Assembly (NCBI GenBank): GCA_946965045.2
Contig: OX337235.1
Span: forward strand, 1 to 64,000
DNA from: Epithemia pelagica
Lineage: Eukaryota > Bacillariophyta > Bacillariophyceae > Surirellales > Surirellaceae
Direction: 5' to 3'
Length of the DNA stretch: 64,000 nt
Part shown: positions 37,800 to 47,926 of the stretch, one piece after another
Layout: each line of letters starts with the position of its first letter
Numbering within the stretch: position 1 is the first letter of the stretch
The notes under the pieces: model-generated
What the model was told of the DNA's origin: nothing
What the model saw: only the letters and a program-made list of their open reading frames with translations
The model's database searches: none
Program-made: the position numbers and the translations under genes

Positions 37800-38000
37800 A
37801 CGTGGATCCAATGGGTAGAGACTCCCGGAATTTGGGACTATCCCTGATTCATGGGCCATTCATGGCTGGTCGTCGCCATGGTTGTGTTAGTGCTGTCATT
37901 GGCCACCGCATCTTTGTCGTTGGAGGACACAAGGGAAGTCGTGCGATGGCATCGGTTGAGTCATTGCAATTCGACGAGACTTGTGATGACACGACCAATC
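37800..38000 (+). pseudogene. Kelch-repeat gene fragment
   Basis: The frame reads GPFMAGRRHGCVSAVIGHRI, FVVGGHKGSRAMASVESLQF, a good single Kelch blade (R-x-G-C, then a VVGG double glycine, then the SVE strand). The reading frame then passes into low-complexity sequence, and no flanking blades were found in frame. It is a remnant of a Kelch protein or of a transposed piece of one. Confidence 0.5.
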
Positions 38001-38640
38001 AGACTGCTGCTACAGTCTTGTCGTCGTCGTCGGTGTGGGCGAGGACCCCAAGCCCTGATATATCCATCCAGACCAGGACAACTTGCTGCGGTTCGACGAA
38101 GTTTACACTGTCGACTTCAAGGCCAATGTCCGGTTGGTTCTTTTGACGCCCAGTCTCCTCAATTTGTGTCGAGACATCTATCCAATGCCCGGTGTGGCCG
38201 CCACGTGCAATAGGAAACAAATCAATGCCCATTTCTTTCGCCTGTCATGCCGAATGGAACAAGTACAGTGTCATTCCGCGCGGACTTGGCTTTTTTGGAA
38301 CTCTTGGATATGCATACGCCGCACGATCGTGACAGTTTTGTCAGTGCTAACCACCACCCTCCACCCAATGCCCGGACGGTCCTGGCCGCCCTGCCACCCT
38401 CCACAACCACGGAGGACAGTCCTCCCGACGAGCGTCCTGCATCTCCACCACACAAAACCACAACAATGGCACGCCACTCTCCAGCACGCATCGCAAAGTA
38501 TCGTCGTTTGGAGATTCCAAGTCGTCCAAGAAAATGATCAAATACGTGAAATCTCTCATGCTCGAAACTGGTGGAAGCCGACGTACGGAAGCTAGACAGG
38601 TAGTCTCTAGTGCGTACAGCTCTTGGTGCTCGCGACGTCA
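38001..38640. other. Unassigned sequence with overlapping short frames
   Basis: Several overlapping short frames are present. One (38247-38540) encodes a Pro/Thr/Ser-rich peptide. None has recognisable homology. It may be further decayed sequence continuing the Kelch fragment. Confidence 0.35.
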
Positions 38641-38664
38641 ACGCGGCTGTACAATGAACGGGTG

Positions 38665-38740
38665 AGGCGACAGGACGTCAATGGACGCCTGACAGGCACT
38701 ATGGCACACCCCAGAGGCTAATCAGAGGAGCCCCCAAACT
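38665..38740. repeat. Dispersed direct repeat, left member
   Basis: Begins GGCGACAGGACGTCAATGGA and continues CGCCTG, TATGGCACACCCC, GGAGCC and AACTCGT. The same ordered blocks occur at 39379-39480. The pair brackets the TA-flanked element and the tandem repeat. Confidence 0.75.
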
Positions 38741-38756
38741 CGTAAAGGGTAGGCTA

Positions 38757-39242
38757 CCGTAAATGTTGGGTCTATTGCACCATTGCTTTATAGCACCAAA
38801 CGCATGATTTAACTGCTAAAGGAGCCTGTCTGCCAGAAATTCGCCCGCCCTTCCCTCCAACAGAGCCCCACTTGCTCTAAGAAGTATATAAAGAAGAAAT
38901 CATAGTTGTAGTGGAGAGCGTGGGGGGAGAGACCATGCCAAAAAATCCTTATCTTTCACGAACTGACTGCATACATTTCGACCTTATATAACATTAGAAG
39001 GGTACGTCCGATCTTAATGAAACGCAGTGATTCGGAAAGCGCGTGACGAGCTCTTTCGAATGATGGTCTCACCATCGGTCAATTCAATAGTGTTCTTGAG
39101 TTATTCTTTCAAGCAATTTCTGGAATTATTCTATTATAGATTCAAAAAATTAACCACCAATCCGTTGAGGCCTACTACTTGGGCCTATAGTAAAAAGCAT
39201 CCGGTCAATCAACGGATGGTGCAATAGACCCAACATTTACGG
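38757..39242. mobile_element. 486-bp TA-flanked inverted-repeat element
   Basis: Perfect 27-bp terminal inverted repeats beginning CCGTAAATGTTGGGTC lie at 38757-38783 and 39216-39242. The element is flanked by TA on both sides (38755-38756, 39243-39244), the target duplication of Tc1/mariner-like elements. The empty site is visible next door: joining the flanks gives AGGC-TA-ATCAAGAGGTAG, the sequence of the adjacent tandem-repeat units. No transposase is encoded, so it is non-autonomous. Confidence 0.88.
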
Positions 39243-39355
39243 TAATCAAGAGGTAGCCCGAATCTCTAGGCTAATCAAGAGGTAGCCCAATCTCTAGGCT
39301 AATCAAGAGGTAGCCCAAATCTCTAGGCTAATCAAGAGGTAGCCCAATCTCTAGG
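39243..39355. repeat. Tandem repeat of 28-29 bp
   Basis: Four units of TAATCAAGAGGTAGCCC(A)(A)TCTCTAGGC lie end to end, with one more partial unit at about 39486-39508. Each unit contains the small inverted repeat GGCTA...TAGCC. The left end of the array was split by insertion of the 486-bp element. Confidence 0.9.
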
Positions 39356-39378
39356 AGTACATACAATTTGAACGGTGG

Positions 39379-39480
39379 AGGCGACAGGACGTCAATGGAC
39401 GCCTGTCATGCAACTTTATGGCACACCCCACGCCGTATTGTATGTAACTCCTGAGGCAATCAAAGGAGCCTCTAACTCGT
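39379..39480. repeat. Dispersed direct repeat, right member
   Basis: Partner of 38665-38740, with an extra segment between GCACACCCC and GAGGCAATC. Confidence 0.75.
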
Positions 39481-39513
39481 TGCTGGCTAATCAAGAGGTA
39501 GCCCTAATCTCTG

Positions 39514-39545
39514 TCTGGCACAGAGACCAAAGTCTCTGTGCCAGA
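39514..39545. repeat. Perfect 13-bp hairpin
   Basis: TCTGGCACAGAGA at 39514-39526 pairs exactly with TCTCTGTGCCAGA at 39533-39545 across a 6-nt loop. It directly follows the last partial unit of the tandem repeat. It has no T-run, so it is not an obvious terminator. Confidence 0.8.
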
Positions 39546-39771
39546 TACCTGGTAACACAAGGACAAGTCCTCATGCCACCAGGGTTTTGTGATAACACCG
39601 ACAGCCGACACACCAACAACGACCACCAACAAGGACCACCAACAAAAGGACATCTCCGACAAGGACTCTAGCTAGACTCAGCCGATGTAATCGTAAGAAA
39701 CAGAAGAAGGGGTAGAGTGAGTAGGTTGAGTAGGAAAGATTCATTACCGACATGACTGTGCGCACGTACCA

Positions 39772-40209
39772 CTAGCAACCGACGTAACTAACCACACGAC
39801 CTTCCAACCGTCTCGACCGACGCACACCACAGACATAAAACGATCCCAGCAACGGTTCTCGAGGAGGGGGGAGTTCTTCGACAATCGGGGGCGGATCTTC
39901 AGCTTCGAGGGGGAAAGTCGGGGGAGCTTCTTCTTCGTCATCTTCACCAGCAACTCCGGGAGCTTCTGCTTCTTCCGGTTCATGTTCAAGCTGCTCTGCA
40001 ATAGAAGGCAAAGAAGCAAGAAAGGAGCGGTAAGATTTTTTGTACTTTTTCTTCACAGTACTGTATTTCAACAGTAAAGTGAAGGACACCGATACTGGGG
40101 ATTGCCGCGGCATCGGAACAGGCACGAGCACGAAGGAGCCAGCGCCGGTCTTGCGACGTTTGTTTGTGTACAAGACACACTCAAAGCCGCGACCGCGCTT
40201 GCGCTTCAT
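39772..40209 (-). CDS. Small hypothetical protein, basic N-terminus and acidic Pro-rich C-terminus
   Basis: 145 residues from the ATG at 40209 (frame open to 40260). It starts MKRKRGRGFECVLYTNKRRK, a bipartite-looking basic nuclear signal. It continues with a short Ser/Lys region, then a Glu/Pro-rich stretch (EDDEEEAPPTFP), and ends GVRRSRRLEGRVVSYVGC. The RRSxRLEG-type ending recalls linker sequences of retroelement polyproteins, but that is weak. Real-gene status is uncertain. Confidence 0.35.
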   Translation of the reverse strand: MKRKRGRGFECVLYTNKRRKTGAGSFVLVPVPMPRQSPVSVSFTLLLKYSTVKKKYKKSYRSFLASLPSIAEQLEHEPEEAEAPGVAGEDDEEEAPPTFPLEAEDPPPIVEELPPPREPLLGSFYVCGVRRSRRLEGRVVSYVGC

Positions 40210-40251
40210 GTCACTACAACAACACGCGAAAGGTGAAGACCGACAACACAC

Positions 40252-40585
40252 AATACGCATGATAGGATACTTTCCAAGAGGATTCTTGTTTCAGCAGGTT
40301 TTGTTTTTCAACAGAGAGGGTTTTTTGGTTTTGTGTTTGGAGCGCACTTGGCCTACGACCTACGAGACCAGCAAAAAAGTAGAGTAGACGATGCCGGTTC
40401 GCGTGTGCAGGCCGTCGGCACGGCAATGGAGGTGCGGCGAGTCGGCGCTGGACGCAAGGAAGCAACAATCCACCAAGACAATGGCGAACAACCACACAAC
40501 CCACAATGGACCCTGCCACCAACAACGGCCACAACAACCAATCATCCTCGAGTGCCGCCATCCTTCTCATCCTCGAGATGCTTGA
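40252..40585. repeat. Dispersed repeat, copy 2
   Basis: Homologous to about 20680-21058 in the same order and orientation, without the long GGTTTT run and with small indels (for example CCATCCTTCTCATCCTCGAG versus CCATCCTTCTCATGCTCCAC). Confidence 0.75.
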
Positions 40586-41518
40586 CACTTCATCGTAAAC
40601 AACATCAACAACAGTCCGCAACCCTCGACCACAACCACTACCCTCTTATTTATGACGCCAGTCGGATTCTTCTCGTACAAATCAAGTCACTTCACAGAGT
40701 GCCAGCGTGTGAAGCTCCACTTTCTATCCTTTCCAACGTGCAGACTCGAACACAAACTGTTGGAACGATCCCATACTACGATACTCCATCGGTAGGAGTA
40801 GGAGTAAGACTATCATTATCCTACTGTCGGATTCCTCTGGGGATCTTTCATGCATCCCGTACACCAACGGTAGTATGGAAAGAACAATGTCATCGATAGT
40901 AGTTATTTGGCTGTTCCAATCGTGTCGCGTTGGACGAAATCAAGGACAACAATGACGACGACCAAGAACCCGTAGAACCGACAAACGTGATTGGAAGCCG
41001 CAATGCCGCTTGTTCGTATACAGAGGAACGAATGAGACTCTTTGTACATAGAGTGTTGCAAGCAAGAAACGAATGAAGAAGCAAGGAATGATCACCACCA
41101 GACGAGTCGAACGATTCTGTTACACTATAATAGCGAATATAGCGAACGATCGAAAGACGTCGTTTGGCCAGATTGGTAGTAGTACTTTGGCGTTTCAAAG
41201 GGTTATGAATTGGTTTCCGTCTCGTCTTGTTCGGGGTCCCTATTCGTATCGTGTTGGTCCAACCAAAAAGAGGCTCCATGAGAGTCGAGTCATAGTCATA
41301 GAGAGGGACACGATCTCTCGGAGTGTCTTGTCGTCGTCGTCGTCGTCGTGTGCATGATTTGGAGAGAGGGGTGAGGTCGGTCCCAAGCCGACGTTCCAAA
41401 CACTACACACCATGTCTCTTCTACTGTGGGTGTCACAAACGGTGTTGGTTGGTAAGGTGTTCTTTGGCAAACCCGCTCTTGGACCGGTTCCAAAAAGAGC
41501 TCCATATCCTCAAGTCCT
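40586..41518. other. Intergenic, 3' side of the transporter gene
   Basis: No supported gene. The last ~110 bp are the transporter 3' flank, parts of which recur after decayed copy A. A minus-strand frame at 40890-41399 was judged not coding. Confidence 0.4.
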
Positions 41519-43840
41519 TCACTGCTTGTGGTTGGCCGTCATGCTTCCCACAATATCCGACAGGGCCTGGGTACAGCCCGTGACGAGGACCGTGGCACAA
41601 AAACCGAGAATGGCGACATTTAATACCATGCGTCCGACGGACGCCGGCGCAATGCCTCGATGGTGCAAGACCATGTGCAACAGACCGGGCAAGGCGGCCA
41701 ATCCCGTTTGTCCCACGGCTCCCACCAAGGCAATCAAGGTGGCCAAATCATTCACCAGCCACACCAACAGGGCCAACAACCAGACCACCACCCAGCGACG
41801 GACAAACCACCAAGGATCATTGTTCGTGGTTGTAGGAGTAGTAGGAGGAGTGTTGTTGGTGTCGTCTGGGGGACAGGGAGCCGTAGTCGTTGTCGTATTT
41901 GGAGGCGTCGTAGGATGATAGCGTGCCTCCTCCTCGAGGGGAGCCGCAGCAGTCTCGTTCGTGGCACGAGTCGAAGGAGGATGCTGCACCGCCATTAATG
42001 GACGATTCACCAAGAGCAATCCATCTTCTCCTCCACTACTACTCGTACTGCTCCCTTGACGACGATTCCAAGGCCAGGGTGGTGGAGCAGATGGCCTGAT
42101 TGGACAACTGGAACTCGCTTCACCTCCGCCCTGGCGACGGTCCTGTTGTTGTTGTTGCTGCTGAGACGACCCCCACCACCATTCTTCCACGACTTGCATG
42201 GCGGGCGTAAATTGCAAGGGAAAGGTGAGAGCGACCGCGACCAGAACCAAGACATTGACGACGGCAAACCAGGGATTGTCGGCATGTTCGTGCTTCAAAA
42301 AGGCTGTCACACTGCCCGATTCAATGTAGGGATAGCCCAAGGAAGCGGAAATGCCAATGACGGCAAACAAGGCCGCGACGGTCGTCATGCTTTGAATCAA
42401 CAGGGTGGAAAAGGAAGAAGACGACGAGGATGCTGAAGCTATCGACGAAGAAGGAGACGACTGCTCTTGTTTCCGTCGTATTGTTGCTGTTGTGGTTGTC
42501 GTTGTGGTTGTTGTGGGCAATGAGGAGTTTATCATTGGATCGGCCATAGTCGTTGGACTGGAAGTGGTGCTCCTGGTTGTGGACCGTCCCGCCGAAAAGC
42601 TATTTTCGACGGGCAAGACCAATCCAATGCCTTCAAAGGCAAAAAACATGTCGGCCGCAAAGGTACTCATGCGCGACGCAAGAGAACGATTGGAGGATTG
42701 CGTGGTATCATCGTCATTATTGTTTTGTGAATAGTCTTGCCAATTGTCGTAATTGTCGTCGTCGTTCTGTTGTTGTTGGTGATAGGTTTGCACAAATTGA
42801 ATCAGTCCGGCAATAGTGGCCGTGGCAATGGCCAGGAGCATGAACGCATTGGCCGTGGCATTGAGCCAACTCAGGTCGTGAATCCATCGCAACAAGACGA
42901 GGCCACACATGACGAGTGTGACGCCGAGCAAGGCCACGTCATTCGAGACTTGCCAGGACGACAGAGAGGCTTGCAAATTGGTCGACACCAAACTTAAAAA
43001 GACACAACAGACACCGCCCTGTTGCACAAAGAGTAAGACTTGCACGACACGACGAGCCGTCACCGATCCCCCCAAGGCGACTTGGGCCACTTGCGAAAAG
43101 GTTTGCAAGGATGGCACGTCGTGATTGTCGGACGAGGAGGAGGACGATTCCGATGCGGTGGAAATTTGTCGTCCCAAGGCTCGTCGTGGATGCGACGACG
43201 ATTCCGTCGTCGTGGATCCTGACGTGTCATGAGGAGGATTCACGGCGGCTGTCGTTTCACCGGCCTGGGAGGACTGTGGCGGCAAGGTATCGTAATGATA
43301 GACTTGCTTCAACCAGGCTTGACATTCCAACAAGAGACACATGCTGTAAATGCCTTGGGCACAAATGAGGCCAAACAAGGCCAGCGCCGGTCCATACGAC
43401 AAAAAGGACGTTCCACCACTGTGGCCCGCCATGAGGGCAAAGGCATGGGGCAGATTCAAACAGCCCGGTCCCAAATTGCCCTTGATCAAGGCCATGCGAG
43501 CGTGCATGGGAGACAAGGGCGGTTCAGCTGCGGATGCTCGTGTCGCAGCAGAAGCCGAGTCTGTCTCGTGGTCGTTCGCAGTTTGCTGCAAGGGATCTTC
43601 GGGTGGCAACCAGGATGACGATGATGGTACTGCTGCTGTTGCTGGTTGGACATTGGGAATGGGTTGATAGGACGACTGAGAAGATTGAGGTGGTACTGGC
43701 AAGGCCACCAAGGGAAGAACACTGGTGCCATGTCGACTGCTCGTTGGTGAAAGGCCCGAAGAATCTGTACTGCCCAAACTGGACAAGGAGGCACTGCTGT
43801 GGCGAACCAGTCGGCCGGTGGAAGAAGTAGATGATTGCAT
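41519..43840 (-). CDS. SLC38/AAAP-family amino-acid transporter
   Basis: 773 residues, single exon, ATG at 43840. The family hallmark is the first helix, LIKGNLGPGCLNLPHAFALMAG, the pattern of amino-acid/auxin permease (AAAP) proteins; it lies near residue 115. About 11 helices follow: LALFGLICAQGIYSMCLLLE; a helix after FSQVAQVALGG; VALLGVTLVMCGLVLLRWI; ANAFMLLAIATATIAGLIQF; MFFAFEGIGLVLPVENS; TTVAALFAVIGISASLGYPY; WFAVVNVLVLVAVALTFPLQ; WVVVWLLALLVWLVNDLATL; and LNVAILGFCATVLVTGC. Long Ser/Thr/Gln loops, including a Pro-rich cytosolic one near 600-660, are lineage insertions. It probably moves neutral amino acids across the plasma or vacuolar membrane (family knowledge). It has two decayed copies in this window. 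Confidence 0.88.
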   Translation of the reverse strand: MQSSTSSTGRLVRHSSASLSSLGSTDSSGLSPTSSRHGTSVLPLVALPVPPQSSQSSYQPIPNVQPATAAVPSSSSWLPPEDPLQQTANDHETDSASAATRASAAEPPLSPMHARMALIKGNLGPGCLNLPHAFALMAGHSGGTSFLSYGPALALFGLICAQGIYSMCLLLECQAWLKQVYHYDTLPPQSSQAGETTAAVNPPHDTSGSTTTESSSHPRRALGRQISTASESSSSSSDNHDVPSLQTFSQVAQVALGGSVTARRVVQVLLFVQQGGVCCVFLSLVSTNLQASLSSWQVSNDVALLGVTLVMCGLVLLRWIHDLSWLNATANAFMLLAIATATIAGLIQFVQTYHQQQQNDDDNYDNWQDYSQNNNDDDTTQSSNRSLASRMSTFAADMFFAFEGIGLVLPVENSFSAGRSTTRSTTSSPTTMADPMINSSLPTTTTTTTTTATIRRKQEQSSPSSSIASASSSSSSFSTLLIQSMTTVAALFAVIGISASLGYPYIESGSVTAFLKHEHADNPWFAVVNVLVLVAVALTFPLQFTPAMQVVEEWWWGSSQQQQQQQDRRQGGGEASSSCPIRPSAPPPWPWNRRQGSSTSSSGGEDGLLLVNRPLMAVQHPPSTRATNETAAAPLEEEARYHPTTPPNTTTTTAPCPPDDTNNTPPTTPTTTNNDPWWFVRRWVVVWLLALLVWLVNDLATLIALVGAVGQTGLAALPGLLHMVLHHRGIAPASVGRMVLNVAILGFCATVLVTGCTQALSDIVGSMTANHKQ

Positions 43841-44819
43841 CGTACTGGACTTGTGGTTATTGTTGTTGTTTGTGGAGGGAGAAACGAACCAACACTGTCA
43901 CGGCATGAATGGATCCACAACACAATCTCACAACTACACGGCCAAAAGTTCCACCCAAAAACAAAGAAGAAGAAGGTCCAAGGAAGACGAGACGGAAGAG
44001 AGGATGATGATGTTTTATACACAGCGCAGCCAAAGTTGCCAACGGAACGGATCACAACAACAATGGACACACTTGACCACACAATCCCACCACGTCAAGA
44101 GCTCGTCCAAGAATGGTTGTCGTCCTGGGTTTGGTCTCTTCTATTGTATAGTGTCTTTGGTGTGATATGAAAGAAGGGGAGGAATGATGGCATGAATTGA
44201 TGGCAGTAGGAAACCAAAGTATATGTGGCGCACGATCGACAGACACAGAGTCTCCCCAGTCAGTCAGTCAGTCAGTCGCAGTCGCAGGGGGTGAATGACT
44301 CCGCTGTCGACCGACGGACACTTGCTCGGTAGTGCAGTCCATTCGGAAGCAAATCTTCCCCCAAGATTTGAAACTGTCTGATCGCTGTCGCAAAGACATG
44401 AAGGGAACCGCACAATGACCCTGACCCTGACGTCCGATCGCGAGGAATGACGTACTGCAGTGTTGCAACTGCAGTGGGAAAGATTCCGGCGACCGGAATC
44501 GGACAGACCATCCTGAGAAGATTCGTGGTTCGTGGTGTCGATTGCCAATCCATCACATCATGTCACGTCAAGTTTTGCCCACACAAATCGACAAACGTCA
44601 ACTCTTTTTTTTTGGTGTTGTTGGTACCAACGGAGGACGGAGGAAGAGACTTGGGACTTTCTCTCTCTCTTTTCTTCTCTAATATCGAAAAGCTCCACGA
44701 ACGATTGGCTCTCTCGATACTACCAATTGATCTCTCGATACTACCAATCTCTCTCTCTCTCTCTCTAGCTAGCCAGAGAAACGAATTGAAGAGTCATTCT
44801 CATTCATTCATCATTCATC
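43841..44819. promoter_or_regulatory. Shared intergenic region of the transporter and asparagine synthetase
   Basis: 979 bp separate the divergent starts. About 260 bp next to the transporter is copied in decayed copy B. A CAGT-type run is at about 44257-44280. A duplicated CTCTCGATACTACCAAT phrase and a CT run (44749-44766) lie just before the asparagine synthetase ATG and are probably leader sequence. Confidence 0.55.
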
Positions 44820-46808
44820 ATGTGGAGTCGTTGTTGGAACCGTCCTCGGTCCTTTTTGTCGTCATCGACAGTGGCTCGATCCAAGAATCCCCTCTCCTCG
44901 GGCATTGCCAAGCGACGATGTGGCTTTGTGGCCGCTGTCGACAACATTTGGACCACCAACTCTTCCACAACAACAAGTAGTGGCATTCCCCTCTTGATCA
45001 ATGAACGCACGTTGGATCAAACGACGGCCAAATTGTATCATCGAGGACCGGATGGCCGTCACACGGCCCGGGGTTCCATCTTTACGTCTTCAACTTCGAC
45101 TCAAGCAGCAGCACAATGGTCCATGGGCCATCAACGCTTGGCCATTGTGGATCCGACCAATGCCCAAGCCGACATGCCGTTTGTCTTGACCTTTGGCGAT
45201 ACAACCGTTCGTTTGGTGGCCAATGGCGAAATTTACAATCACGAAGCCGTCTACGAGCAATTGGTGCAAGATCATGGCTGGACCTATCCCCGTCAATCGC
45301 ACTCGGATTGTGAAGTCATTGCCCATGCTTGTGCCTGTCTCGGACCCGAACAGGCCACGCGACTGCTCGATGGCATGTTTGCCTTTACCGTATTAATGGT
45401 CGAACAATCCTCGGCAACACCACCAACGGCTCGCTTGTTTTGTGCCCGCGATCCGGTCGGCATCAAGCCCTTGTACTATGGCATGACCACGAATGGACAA
45501 GCTCATGTCTTTGCTTCTGAACTCAAGGCCTTGGTCGGTCATGTCCAAGCCGATACCGTCACCGCCTTGCCGGCTGGTCATTATTGGTCGCCCGATCAGG
45601 GCTTGCAACGCTATTACGAACCGGCCTGGTTGTTGGACGATTCCTACCAACCAGCCGTTCCGCAACCGACGGACGACGAATTGCGCACCGCCTTTTCCAA
45701 GGCCATTCAAAAACGCATGATGGCCGATGTCGACTATGGCTTTTTTCTGTCGGGTGGCGTCGATTCCTGCATTGTCAGTCACGCATTAATGCCCCTCTAT
45801 CGACAAGCCACGGGCGACGATCGACCCATTCCCTGTTTTACCGTGGGCATGGAAGATTCGCCCGATTTAATGGCGGCAAAAGCCATGGTGCAAGCCTTGG
45901 GTTGCAGCAAGCATGTCGATCATCGACCGCGCATTTTTACTGGAGCCGAAGTCTTTGACTTGATTCCCAAAATTATCTATCACATGGAAACCTACGAAGC
46001 TGAATTGATTCGGAGCTCCATTCCCAATTGGCTCTTGGCCGAACGAGCCGGGGCCGATGTGAAAATGGTCTTGACGGGCGAAGGTGCCGATGAATTGTTT
46101 GCCGGATACTTGTATTTCATGGATGCCACGACGCCCGCTCAAGTCCAGACGGAATTGAAGCGCATTTATGCCAAACTCGGCGATATTAATTTGCATCGGA
46201 CCGATCGCATGACCATGGCGCATGGACTGGAAGCCCGCGTGCCCTTTTTGGATACTAAATTTACCGCCTTGGCCATGAGTGTCGATCCTGCGCGCAAAAT
46301 GGTCCATCGCGAGGCCGTGGCCAACAATGCGCCAGGACGGGAAAAAACCATGCTCCGTCAATTGTTTCAAGAACCGAATGCCAATGGTCATTCCATTCCG
46401 TCCGCCGTCTTGTGGCGCGCCAAGGCCATGCAATGCGAAGGCGTCGGAGAAGATTGGGTGTCGCAATTGCAAGAAAAAGTGTCGAGTTTGGTCACGGATG
46501 CCGAATTGGAACAAGCCGCCACGACCTATCCCTTGAATCCACCCCAAACCAAGGAAGAAGTCTATTATCGAAAATTGTTTAACGACTTTTATCCCCACAT
46601 GTCACATGTCGTGAATCCCTGGGAAGGTGGATGTCGCGCCGGGGGTGCCGCCTGGGAAAGCCAAGCCTATACCCGTACCGGATTGGGCAATACCAGTCTC
46701 TTGACCCATGCCTTTCAAAAAAAGTCATCGTCGACCACGCCAGCGGCGGCCTTTTCGACCTGGACGACCCAACGCCGATCCGTTTCGACCCGACCGGCAC
46801 TACACTGA
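44820..46808 (+). CDS. ASNS: Asparagine synthetase, glutamine-hydrolysing, with N-terminal extension
   Basis: 662 residues, single exon, ATG at 44820. Asparagine synthetase uses ATP, aspartate and glutamine. The glutaminase domain shows RGPDG (75-79), NGEIYNHE (135-142) and SDCEVI (162-167). The synthetase domain has the PPi loop SGGVDS (311-316) and GEGADELFAGY. The nucleophile Cys normally sits at position 2, exposed by Met removal. Here it is Cys34 in RRCGFVAAVDN behind a 33-residue Arg/Ser-rich leader, so the leader must be cleaved exactly before Cys34 for glutaminase activity. The leader looks like an organelle-targeting peptide. It lies divergently next to an amino-acid transporter. Confidence 0.94.
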   Translation: MWSRCWNRPRSFLSSSTVARSKNPLSSGIAKRRCGFVAAVDNIWTTNSSTTTSSGIPLLINERTLDQTTAKLYHRGPDGRHTARGSIFTSSTSTQAAAQWSMGHQRLAIVDPTNAQADMPFVLTFGDTTVRLVANGEIYNHEAVYEQLVQDHGWTYPRQSHSDCEVIAHACACLGPEQATRLLDGMFAFTVLMVEQSSATPPTARLFCARDPVGIKPLYYGMTTNGQAHVFASELKALVGHVQADTVTALPAGHYWSPDQGLQRYYEPAWLLDDSYQPAVPQPTDDELRTAFSKAIQKRMMADVDYGFFLSGGVDSCIVSHALMPLYRQATGDDRPIPCFTVGMEDSPDLMAAKAMVQALGCSKHVDHRPRIFTGAEVFDLIPKIIYHMETYEAELIRSSIPNWLLAERAGADVKMVLTGEGADELFAGYLYFMDATTPAQVQTELKRIYAKLGDINLHRTDRMTMAHGLEARVPFLDTKFTALAMSVDPARKMVHREAVANNAPGREKTMLRQLFQEPNANGHSIPSAVLWRAKAMQCEGVGEDWVSQLQEKVSSLVTDAELEQAATTYPLNPPQTKEEVYYRKLFNDFYPHMSHVVNPWEGGCRAGGAAWESQAYTRTGLGNTSLLTHAFQKKSSSTTPAAAFSTWTTQRRSVSTRPALH

Positions 46809-47926
46809 GAACATGCCTCCTCCTCGATACACGAGCAACCGCAGTTTGAGAGTGCCATGGTTCGTCCCAGTCATTCCCTGTATGATCCTATTATTATTAT
46901 TATTACTATCAAGAGCAGCACTGCCAAGAGACGAGATTGCGTACGGAACATTGGTCTGAGTTTCACAGTCGGCATTTTTCCGAGGCCTTTTCACTATATA
47001 TTCCTGTCCAAACGAACGCATCTTTACCCATCATTGCGACAGCCATGGCGAATACATGCCCGGCATGTGGTCGCTTGCCAGTTATTCCAGGAGTGTATAT
47101 CCTCCTCCGCAAAACCTCGACGACAACGACCAGCCGCAGTGGAACCCGAACGACACACACACACACACACACAAGTCCTCGATCGCCACCAAGCATTAGC
47201 AGTTTGAGTGGTTCGCCACATTGCAATAGTCACAATCCCTACAATAAGGAATCCAACCACAACCACAACCACAGAGAACTTGCCATGCTATATAGACTAC
47301 CGAATACTATAGGACTTGATCCACTACTGGTATAGATCATCATCCAAGCGATCGATTCCGCTCGTGTGCCCTATAGTGACTGTTCCAGAGTAGTTGCACA
47401 CACACACACACACACAATCCACGTCGTGTCATGTCTATCTACCTACCTAGTTCGTTTTGGAGGGAGCAACACGGCAACAGGTTCTTGTCGTCCACAGAGT
47501 TGCAACCACCATACCAGTGTTTTTTGTGTGGAAGCGGTTTGGGCAATTCTTCTTCTTCTTGCCAACAAAAAGTCAATTCGACAAACTGGAACCAGTGGGC
47601 GTTGTTTGTGGTTGTCCCGTTGTGGCAGCAAACGAGAATTTGCGGTGGTTGGATTGGTTGGGTCGAGACCGTGGCACACCCACACACACACACACAAGAC
47701 ACGATTTTTTTTCTTCTTCTTCTTCTTCTTCTTCTCTTCCAAAAAGGCGCCAATGGTTGGTGTTCTTCGGGCGAGGGTTGCTTCATTTTGTTACATGTTG
47801 TTGTTGTTGTTGTTGTTTCGTTGAGTGGTGGCTTGATCCAAGTGACCACCGCCAAGTTGGACGGCACTGGAGGAGCTATTCCTCCTCTCGTTCGTTCTTC
47901 TTGTTCTTGGTGATGTGTCGTCGTTG
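46809..47926. other. Intergenic with microsatellites
   Basis: No gene supported. Simple repeats: an AC run near 47153-47173, AC at about 47396-47416, AC at about 47681-47697, TTC at about 47711-47736, and TTG at about 47797-47816. These produce Val/Cys- or Phe-rich chance frames in several reading directions. Confidence 0.6.

Noticed and set aside
38880-39240. Transposase gene inside the TA-flanked element
   Set aside because: Only short frames without a DDE-type motif are present.
39241-39360. CRISPR array
   Set aside because: Units are contiguous with no unique spacers, and the genome is eukaryotic; it is a simple tandem repeat.
40890-41399. 169-residue minus-strand frame downstream of the transporter
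   Set aside because: Composition is Arg/Ser-rich without domain, and its 5' part overlaps sequence duplicated as transporter 3' flank.
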